The notes beneath the pieces were generated by a model, which saw only the letters and a list, made by a program, of their open reading frames with translations, searched no databases and was not told where the DNA came from. A DNA stretch of 41,070 nucleotides from the NCBI GenBank assembly GCA_022826535.1, contig JAJDUS010000073.1:1-41070 (forward strand), given 5' to 3'. The stretch comes from Prochlorococcaceae cyanobacterium jk18x1bzbins.87. Its GTDB lineage: Bacteria > Cyanobacteriota > Cyanobacteriia > PCC-6307 > Cyanobiaceae. The position numbers and the translations under genes are program-made. Shown here piece by piece: positions 34,722-41,070 of the stretch; the first letter of the stretch is position 1, and each line of letters starts with the position of its first letter.

Positions 34722-36158
34722 ATGTCCGGCTTCGCCAAGCTCACCCCATCTCAACAGGGGACCCCCATCCGCTTCGAGGCGGGGCGCCCCATTGTTCCCG
34801 ATGAGCCCATCATTCCCTTCATTCGTGGGGATGGCACCGGCGTGGATCTCTGGCCTGCCACCCGGCGGGTGTTGGATGCAGCCGTGCAGGCCGCCTATGG
34901 CCCCAGGCGGCGCCTGGTGTGGTTCAAAGTCTATGCCGGCGATGAGGCCTGTCAGACCTATGGGGACCTCCAGTATCTCCCGGAGGACACCCTGAACGCC
35001 ATCCGCCAATACGGTATTGCCATTAAAGGACCCCTTACCACACCCGTGGGGGGCGGGATTCGCTCCTTGAACGTGACGCTGCGGCAGTTGTTTGATCTGT
35101 ACTGCTGTGTACGGCCCTGCCGCTACTACACAGGCGTCCCCAGCCCCCACAGACGCCCGGAGGAGCTGGACGTGGTGGTATATCGGGAAAATACGGAAGA
35201 CATCTACATTGGCGTGGAGTGGGCCGCTGATGATCCCGTCGGTCAGGACCTGCTGCGCCACCTGAACGAGACGGTGATTCCGGCCAATGGCAAACTGGGG
35301 AACCGCAAACTGCGCCCTGGCTCCGGCCTGGGCATCAAGCCGGTGAGCAAGGCGGGCACCCAACGCCATGTACGCCGCGCCATCCAGCATGCCCTGGGGC
35401 TGGAGGGCCGCAAACGCCATGTGACCCTGGTCCATAAGGGAAACATCATGAAATTCACCGAGGGAGCCTTCCGGGACTGGGGCTACGAACTGGCCACAAC
35501 GGAGTTCCGCACCGTCTGTATCACGGAACGGGAAAGCTGGGTGTTGGACAATGTGGCCAAGGATCCCCAGTTGTCGGTGGAAAACAACGCCCGCAACATT
35601 GACCCCGGCTACGACAATCTCACCCCCGCCAAACAGCAGGCCGTCTGTAGTGAGGTGCGGGCCATCCTGGATGCCATTGGCGAATCCCATGGTGGAGACC
35701 GTTGGCGCCAGATGGTGATGGTGGATGATCGCATCGCCGATAGTGTGTTTCAGCAACTGCAAACGCGACCGGGGGAGTATTCCGTTCTGGCGACCCTCAA
35801 TTTGAATGGGGACTACATCTCCGATGCCGCCGCGGCCATTGTGGGGGGCCTGGGCATGGCCCCCGGCGCCAATATCGGTGATGATGCCGCCATCTTCGAG
35901 GCCACCCACGGCACGGCCCCCAAACACGCCGGCCTGGATCGCATTAACCCAGGCTCCTTGATCCTCAGTGGTCAGATGATGTTGGAATTCCTCGGCTGGC
36001 ATGAGGCCGCTGCACTGATCAACCACGGGATGGGCCAGGCCATCGCCAACCGCTGTGTCACCTATGACCTGGCCCGCATGATGGAGCCCCCCGTGGATCC
36101 CCCGCTGAAGTGTTCAGAGTTTGCCGAAGCGATTATCAACCACTTCCCCAACCACTGA
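34722..36158 (+). CDS. icd: NADP-dependent isocitrate dehydrogenase
   Basis: A 478-aa protein, the usual length for cyanobacterial Icd. MSGFAKLTPSQQGTPIRFEA (34722) is preferred over an upstream in-frame ATG at 34581, which lies inside the preceding gene. Visible are IIPFIRGDGTGVDLWPATRR, KGPLTTPVGGGIRSLNVTLR (substrate loop with the phosphorylatable-type Ser), VVVYRENTEDIYIGVEW, LVHKGNIMKFTEGAF, and the nucleotide-site NLNGDYISDAAAAIVGGLGM. It makes 2-oxoglutarate, the nitrogen-status signal and carbon skeleton for GS-GOGAT in cyanobacteria. The 3' end overlaps uppP by 23 bp, tail to tail. Confidence 0.95.
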   Translation: MSGFAKLTPSQQGTPIRFEAGRPIVPDEPIIPFIRGDGTGVDLWPATRRVLDAAVQAAYGPRRRLVWFKVYAGDEACQTYGDLQYLPEDTLNAIRQYGIAIKGPLTTPVGGGIRSLNVTLRQLFDLYCCVRPCRYYTGVPSPHRRPEELDVVVYRENTEDIYIGVEWAADDPVGQDLLRHLNETVIPANGKLGNRKLRPGSGLGIKPVSKAGTQRHVRRAIQHALGLEGRKRHVTLVHKGNIMKFTEGAFRDWGYELATTEFRTVCITERESWVLDNVAKDPQLSVENNARNIDPGYDNLTPAKQQAVCSEVRAILDAIGESHGGDRWRQMVMVDDRIADSVFQQLQTRPGEYSVLATLNLNGDYISDAAAAIVGGLGMAPGANIGDDAAIFEATHGTAPKHAGLDRINPGSLILSGQMMLEFLGWHEAAALINHGMGQAIANRCVTYDLARMMEPPVDPPLKCSEFAEAIINHFPNH

Positions 36159-37023
36159 CCACCAGCAGCACCCCACCAAAGCCCAGGCGATACACCACAA
36201 ACACCCAGGTGCTGTGCTGCTGCAGGAAGCGCAGCAGCCAGGCAATGGCCAGCCAGGAAGAAAGGGCAGCGCTCAACACCCCCACCACCAGGGGCAGCAC
36301 TCCCCCCAGGCTGGGGTTGGTGATGGCCTCCCCCAATTCCGCCAGGCCCGCCATGGTGATGGCCGGAATCCCCAGCAAAAAGGAGAAACGGGCGGCTGCC
36401 ACCCGTTGCCAGCCCATGAGCAGCGCCGCTGTGAGGGTGCTGCCGGAGCGGGAGACCCCCGGCACCAGGGCCAACATCTGCGCCAGTCCCAGGAGCCAGC
36501 CCGCAGTGATGCTCACCTGCTTAAGACCGTAGCGGCGCCGCCCCATCCGCTCAGCCAAGGCCAGCAGAGCCGCCATCACCATGGACACCACCCCGATCCC
36601 CGCCAGGCTGCGGAGCACCGATGCCCCGTAGGCGTCATAGAAAAAGAGCCGGATGGCGAGGCCGGCCACAAGAATGGGCAAGGTTCCCGCCGCAATGGCC
36701 AACCCCAACCGCGCCTCCGGGGCATCCAGCCGCCCTTGCCGCAGACCCCGCAACAACTCCAAGCCCAGTTGGCGCAAATCCTTCCGGAAATAGGCAATCA
36801 CGGCCACAATGCTGCCCAGTTGCAACACCGCTGTGACCGCCACGCCAGGATCACCCCAGCCCAGCAGGAGGGGCACCGCCTTGAGATGGGCCGTGCTGCT
36901 GATGGGGAGAAACTCCGTGAGACCCTGCACCAAGCCCAGCACAAAGGCACGCCAACAGGCCAGGGCCAGGCTTGGGTCACCATGGTCTGTGGGATTTAAG
37001 GCAGCCAGATGGAGGGGAAACAT
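36136..37023 (-). CDS. uppP: Undecaprenyl-diphosphatase UppP/BacA
   Basis: A 295-aa multi-pass membrane protein. The two family signatures are complete: VQGLTEFLPISSTAHLKAVP near residue 33 and LVPGVSRSGSTLTAALLMGW near 187 (catalytic Glu, Ser and Arg in these). Around eight hydrophobic segments follow the usual pattern (AVLQLGSIVAVIAYF, AAGTLPILVAGLAI, GVVSMVMAALLALA, WLAIAWLLRFL). It recycles undecaprenyl pyrophosphate to the monophosphate carrier for peptidoglycan and other envelope polymers. Convergent with icd, sharing 23 bp at the 3' ends. Confidence 0.95.
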   Translation of the reverse strand: MFPLHLAALNPTDHGDPSLALACWRAFVLGLVQGLTEFLPISSTAHLKAVPLLLGWGDPGVAVTAVLQLGSIVAVIAYFRKDLRQLGLELLRGLRQGRLDAPEARLGLAIAAGTLPILVAGLAIRLFFYDAYGASVLRSLAGIGVVSMVMAALLALAERMGRRRYGLKQVSITAGWLLGLAQMLALVPGVSRSGSTLTAALLMGWQRVAAARFSFLLGIPAITMAGLAELGEAITNPSLGGVLPLVVGVLSAALSSWLAIAWLLRFLQQHSTWVFVVYRLGFGGVLLVVSGWGSG

Positions 37024-37184
37024 GGGGCGCAGGGGCTGGGGGATTGCCTGTGGGGGAGGCTAAGGGGCCAGGGTTGGCGTCAAATGTGTTGCAATTCATA
37101 ACAGATACTGGCAGAGTTGCAAGACAAGCCAGGTGCTGGACAGCTCTTCTACTAAAATTTCAATAACTCAGGGTAGTTCCTGCG

Positions 37185-39437
37185 ATGTCTAACCTCATTG
37201 ATCAAGCCTCAAAAGGTAATCTAAAAGCTGTTAGAAATCTAATTGACGCAGGAGCTAATGTTGACGCACAAGACGAACAGAAGCGCACAGCTCTAATGCT
37301 TTCTTCTAAAAAAGGTTATCTGGAAATTGTCAAGGCTCTTGTTGGTGCAGGAGCTGCTCTTAATTTACAGGGTAATGAGAGGTCTTATGGAGGGAATACC
37401 GCTTTAATGTACGCCTGCAGGAATGCTCATCTGGGAGTTGTGAAGACTCTTGTTGAAGCAGGAGCTAATCTTAATTTACAAGGTAAAGAGCGGGCCAGAG
37501 AAGAATATACAGCTTTAATTTATGCTACTTATAATGGCTATCAAGAAATTGCCAAGACTCTCATTGATGCAGGCGCTAATGTTAATGCAAAAGGCAAATC
37601 GTATAAAGTGACTGCTTTGATAATTTCTTCTGAGAAAGGTTATCTAAGAATTGTCAAAGCTCTTGTTGACGCAGGTGCTGATGTTAATCTACAAAATACA
37701 CATGGAAAGACTGCTTTAATCCATGCTTCTAGACATGGACACCTGGAAATTGTCAAGTCTCTCATCCAGGCAGGAGCTAATCTTAATCTGCAAGGTCAAG
37801 CCGAAAATACCAGTGAAAAGGGATGGACTGCTTTGATTCATGCATCCAGAGTAGGACATCTAGAAATTGTAAAATCCCTTGTTGATGCAGGCGCTGATCT
37901 TCACTTAATAACGGAAAGGGGATGGACCGCTTTGATGCATGCTTCTGATCAAGACCACAAAGAAGTTGTCAAAATTCTTCAGGCTGCCGAACCTGGAAAG
38001 GCTCATCGTTCAGACCCAAGCCACATGTCTGATCTGATTGGCCAGACCTCAAGAGGTAATCTAAAGGCTGTTAGAGATCTAATTGACGCGGGAGTTAATG
38101 TTGACGAGAAAGATAAACATGGAAGAACTGCTTTGTTTCATGCTTCCAGGGAAGGCCATCTGGAAATTGTGAAGACTCTTATTGATGCAAGAGCTGATGT
38201 TAATGTACAGGACAAATATGGACAGACCGCTCTGATGCAAGCTTCTAGGAAAAGCTACAGAGAAGTTATCAAAGTTATTGAAGCCGCAATTAGAAAAGCT
38301 CGTGATTCAGATGCAAGAGACCACAGATCATTGATGATGTTTACGAGCGTCTTCACGGCACTGGGACATCTTTCTAAAATCGATGGCAAGGTTTCTCAAG
38401 AAGAGATCAGCTTTGCAGCAAATTTAATGAATAAAATGCAACTTGATGGAGAACAACGTCGCCAAGGGGAAGATTTATTCCGTATGGGCAAACAAGCACC
38501 CACCATCGCTTTAATTACCCTGCTTAGTAATTTAAAGAATGAATATAAAGATGACTGTGAATCACTCCATGAATTGATGAAAACTCTCATGCAATTTGTT
38601 TATCTAGATCATGTCATCAGTGAACAGGAACGACTTGCCATGAAGGAAATAGCTACACAGCTTGGAATTACAAAATCTGCCTTAGATACTATAGAGGCGT
38701 CACTTCTTGTAAAGTCTAAAGATAATAAAGAAAGCACTTCGTCAAGCCAGAATCCATATTCTGAGAAAGCAAATCAGTCTACAAGAAAAACAGAGGCAAC
38801 TAATTCTAATCAATCTAAGTTGGCAAAGATCTCAGCAAACTTATTTGAAATCAGTGGATATCTTGCTAAATTAGATGGCAGAATTTCACGAGAAGAAATT
38901 AAAGCCATAACGAATCTGATGAATGAGATGCAGCTTGAAAGAGACCAGCGTTGCCAAGCAGAAGATTTGTTTCGCTGTGGCAAGCAAGCATCTGAAAAGA
39001 ATATGATTGCCCTGGTCAGTAATTTGCAAGACCAATACCATGAGACACCGGAAGTTCTCAATATTTTGGTGATGATCCTGATGGAAATTGCCTATTCAGA
39101 TGGAAACATGACTAACCCAGAACAACAAATGATTAGGACAATAGCCCTGCAGCTCAGCCTTGATGAGATCACACTGAATAGTATTGAAGCAACAGTGTGT
39201 TGTGAGCTTCACAATATTAAATATCTTGACTTGCATGATGCCTACAAGATGCTTGGGGTTTCCGATGCCGCTTCCCATCGCGACATCAAGCAAGCCTATC
39301 GCAATTTGCTAAAAACCTACCACCCACATGCCTTGCAATCCAAAGGCCTCCCCAAAGAAATGCTGGTCTTTGGCAAGCGGTTGTCTCAAACATTTAATTT
39401 AGCCTATGATCGGATTAAAGTAGAACATAAACTCTAG
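37185..39437 (+). CDS. Ankyrin-repeat protein with two TerB-like domains and a degenerate J-domain
   Basis: A 750-aa protein. Residues 1-275 are ankyrin repeats (GNLKAVRNLIDAGANVDAQD, KTALIHASRHGHLEIVKSLI and others). At residue 281 the array starts again with MSDLIGQTSRGNLKAVRDLI, near-copying the N-terminus. Residues ~380-505 and ~545-675 are TerB/DjlA-like helical domains (LGHLSKIDGKVSQEEISFAA; ISGYLAKLDGRISREEIKAI). Residues ~682-750 are a J-domain (AYKMLGVSDAASHRDIKQAY, GLPKEMLVFGKRL) in which HPD is HPH. TerB plus J is the C-terminal plan of DjlA. No signal peptide or membrane segment. The gene is visibly AT-rich compared with icd and uppP, which suggests transfer. Ankyrin proteins of symbionts can act on host proteins; whether this one is exported is unknown. 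Confidence 0.88.
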   Translation: MSNLIDQASKGNLKAVRNLIDAGANVDAQDEQKRTALMLSSKKGYLEIVKALVGAGAALNLQGNERSYGGNTALMYACRNAHLGVVKTLVEAGANLNLQGKERAREEYTALIYATYNGYQEIAKTLIDAGANVNAKGKSYKVTALIISSEKGYLRIVKALVDAGADVNLQNTHGKTALIHASRHGHLEIVKSLIQAGANLNLQGQAENTSEKGWTALIHASRVGHLEIVKSLVDAGADLHLITERGWTALMHASDQDHKEVVKILQAAEPGKAHRSDPSHMSDLIGQTSRGNLKAVRDLIDAGVNVDEKDKHGRTALFHASREGHLEIVKTLIDARADVNVQDKYGQTALMQASRKSYREVIKVIEAAIRKARDSDARDHRSLMMFTSVFTALGHLSKIDGKVSQEEISFAANLMNKMQLDGEQRRQGEDLFRMGKQAPTIALITLLSNLKNEYKDDCESLHELMKTLMQFVYLDHVISEQERLAMKEIATQLGITKSALDTIEASLLVKSKDNKESTSSSQNPYSEKANQSTRKTEATNSNQSKLAKISANLFEISGYLAKLDGRISREEIKAITNLMNEMQLERDQRCQAEDLFRCGKQASEKNMIALVSNLQDQYHETPEVLNILVMILMEIAYSDGNMTNPEQQMIRTIALQLSLDEITLNSIEATVCCELHNIKYLDLHDAYKMLGVSDAASHRDIKQAYRNLLKTYHPHALQSKGLPKEMLVFGKRLSQTFNLAYDRIKVEHKL

Positions 39438-39496
39438 AAAACGACTGGGAACTTCTCGCCTCCGCTTTCCTCTCCTGCATTTTCCGCGCCTCTTCT

Positions 39497-39524
39497 TCGT
39501 CATTCCCGCGCAAGCGAGAATCCA
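39497..39524. repeat. REP-like palindrome
   Basis: The sequence cgtcattcccgcg-caagcgagaatcca closely matches the widespread bacterial REP type CGTCATTCCCGCGAAAGCGGGAATCCA. The arms ATTCCCGC and GCGAGAAT pair with one mismatch. It is the only copy I noticed in the window. Confidence 0.65.
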
Positions 39525-39557
39525 CCACCCTCTTTGCTATTTTGGCGCCTTGCATCA

Positions 39558-41070
39558 TCAGCCCCTGGAGACCGGTAAATTGAGCTGCCCTGGCGCTTTA
39601 CCCATGACGCCAGGCGTCTGGAAACGATGTCCATTCAAGATCTCTGCCACCGTTAATAGTTGCATCCGAGGATATGGGACACCACAGACATTTAGATCAC
39701 CAGCTGCTGCCATTTCCTGCACAAAATTCCCCCGTTTGCGAGGTCCTATACAATTTAGGATGATCAGCCCCGCCATGGACGCCGTATCACGCTCCAGGAC
39801 GCCTCGCAGATCACGCACAGCACCTATGCTAACACTTGCACTGCCCTTTACTTCTAATACCATCGAATGAAGATCTTTGCGCCCCGGTTCTGCAAAATAG
39901 AGTCGCCCGTCTATGCCGCCATCCCCCGTACGTCGTGCTGTAACAAAGCCATCCACTTGCTCAACAGCCCACTTCTGAAACTGGTACTTGTCACGTTCCC
40001 ACAGGTCGCATGCACCTTCCAGGCTGCGTGGGATTCCCTCAATCATGAAATCTTCTCCTTCCACTAAACCAAGTCGCCCCTCAAGCCGCATTTTGGCAAC
40101 CCGTTTCACTGTATGAATAGCAATATCGCAGCCTACCCAGCGCCTCTGAAGCCTCTGCGCTGCTTCCAGCGTTGTTGCACAACCACAGAAGGGATCAAAC
40201 ACAAGATCACCAGGGTTACTAGGGAACCTCTGAACAAGCCGGAGTTGTCCGCCATCAGACTCCTGCTTTCCCTGTCTCTACTGAGCTTTCAATAGCTCTC
40301 AGAGCCTCAAGGGGACTTATTCAGATGTTCCCTAGATGCTTGAATGATGCGCTCCAGGAGTGCAACGGGCTTTTGTGTATCGTAGCCCATGCGCTCACCT
40401 CCGGTATTGGGAATTCTCGGTATATCTATCCAGATATTTTGCAGAACCTGCCCTTGGGATTCATGTAGGTATCGCTTTAAACCGTCTTGGCGTGGCGTTC
40501 CGTCTTGTTTGGTCTGAATAAGGCCAGCTTTCCACCACTCTTCTAGTCGTTCAAGGGTATAGCCCCAGCCCCTTTTGGGACTGGGCAGAGTCCCGCGCCA
40601 TTCCCACTTACCGGAATTTGAATTAGGACGAGGTGCCGTCAAATCATCAAGCCGATACTGACCTTTCTCATCTCTGTGTCTGTGGCGTGCTAACTGCTTT
40701 TCGCTATATTCTGAGTATTGTGGGTTCCATGTTGCAGAATCTCCACATGTGTAGAATAATATAATATCGGCAATATTTCCGTAACCTTTTGCCGTGTTGT
40801 GAGAGTCGGTACGTTTCCATGTAATCTCATTGCGAAATCGCCCATGTCCAAAAATGAAATCCATCATCACTTTGATGTAATGACTAGCTGTCGGATCACA
40901 GTGGAGGTAGATTGATCCGGTGGACTTAAGGGCACCACGAAAAAAGGCAAGATAAGGAATCAAGAAGAGAAAGTAGCTATAGGAATAGGTGAGTAAAATG
41001 AGCATGGAACTCCCATGATTCCCCCCAGGGACTTCCAGGATTTCCTGGGGCACTCGCAATCCTCTTAACG
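39558..41070 (-). pseudogene. DNA methyltransferase fused to Mrr-like nuclease, split by a MITE and cut by the window edge
   Basis: The right part (40307-41059, open to the edge) is a beta-class amino-methyltransferase: STGSIYLHCDPTASHYIKVM, MDFIFGHGRFRNEITWKR, NIWIDIPRIPNTGGERMGYD and TQKPVALLERIIQAS. The left part (39558-40202) continues with MFDPFCGCATTLEAAQRLQR RWVGCDI (SAM motif), then an Mrr-like nuclease: YQFQKWAVEQVDGF, RRTGDGGIDG and MVLEVKGSASVSIGAV (D and E-x-K site). Deleting the element at 40222-40332 plus one TA joins RIIQAS to SNPGDLVFDPF in perfect frame. The fused enzyme would have been a single-chain restriction-modification protein. Residues before STGSIYLH look unlike the family, so another lesion near the edge is possible. 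Confidence 0.85.
40222..40332. mobile_element. 111-bp MITE inserted in the methyltransferase gene
   Basis: Terminal inverted repeats: GGGAACCTCTGAACAAG from 40222 and, on the minus strand from 40332, GGGAACATCTGAATAAG (two mismatches). It is flanked by TA within CTAG on both sides (40219-40222, 40332-40335), so a TA duplication is the likely target repeat. It encodes nothing. The ends resemble the end of the IS5-type fragment at 264-282, so an element of that family may have moved it. Confidence 0.85.

Noticed and set aside
34500-36026. A 508-codon minus-strand open frame
   Set aside because: Antisense shadow of icd and the preceding gene; the translation has no protein-like motifs.
1-41070. 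tRNA, rRNA or phage structural genes
   Set aside because: I looked for tRNA arms (GTTCRA with acceptor pairing) and for integrase/capsid-type proteins at the island edges and found none. The island therefore has no visible integrase or tRNA attachment site.

Overview
The window comes from a phycocyanin-containing picocyanobacterium of the Synechococcus/Cyanobium type. The evidence is a cpcB-cpcA-cpcE-cpcF-cpcT cluster without phycoerythrin genes, a fused panC/cmk gene (a cyanobacterial arrangement), high G+C in the core genes and short intergenic gaps. The heavy defence load, the ankyrin-repeat protein, the broken transposons and the pseudogenes would fit a host-associated lineage such as the sponge symbiont Candidatus Synechococcus spongiarum. 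That assignment is inference; no rRNA or other marker settles it.

Layout. 1-2139: debris, namely an IS5-type transposase fragment, a propeller gene killed by a stop codon, and a decayed 819-bp IS5-family element with readable terminal inverted repeats. 2143-3190: an eroded copy of the 5' end of a DUF499 ATPase gene, its upstream spacer and the first four codons of a bilin lyase gene. It is a direct repeat of 22646-23746 and marks what looks like an old tandem-duplication junction. 2984-23373: a defence island read leftward. Its frame is an Hma-like (helicase-methylase-ATPase) set: DUF499 ATPase (broken by an 8-bp duplication), a small DUF7680-like protein, DUF1156 methylase, and a PLD-SNF2 helicase. 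Inside it, between the small protein and the methylase, sit two further ATPase modules: a tightly overlapping five-gene cassette (DUF4365, unknown 398 aa, DUF262, DUF3696-type ATPase, unknown 324 aa) and an ATPase plus PD-(D/E)XK-like pair. A PIN-domain gene with a small partner and three ~355-bp tandem repeats are also there.

23738-28443: phycocyanin and its lyases (CpcS type, two CpeT/CpcT types, CpcE/F). These make the alpha and beta subunits and attach their bilins at Cys-84 (alpha), Cys-82 and Cys-153 (beta). 28470-37023: housekeeping genes panC/cmk, purM, a cyanobacterial hypothetical, yjbQ, an FAD oxidoreductase, two tandem secreted paralogues, icd and uppP. 37185-41070: a second accessory region with an AT-rich ankyrin-TerB-TerB-DnaJ protein and a methyltransferase-Mrr fusion gene split by a ~111-bp MITE.

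The best candidates for something little described are the five-gene cassette, the way modules are nested inside the Hma-like operon (with a scar of the neighbouring gene at 14283-14347), and the direct-repeat/duplication architecture that ties the island to the phycocyanin operon.
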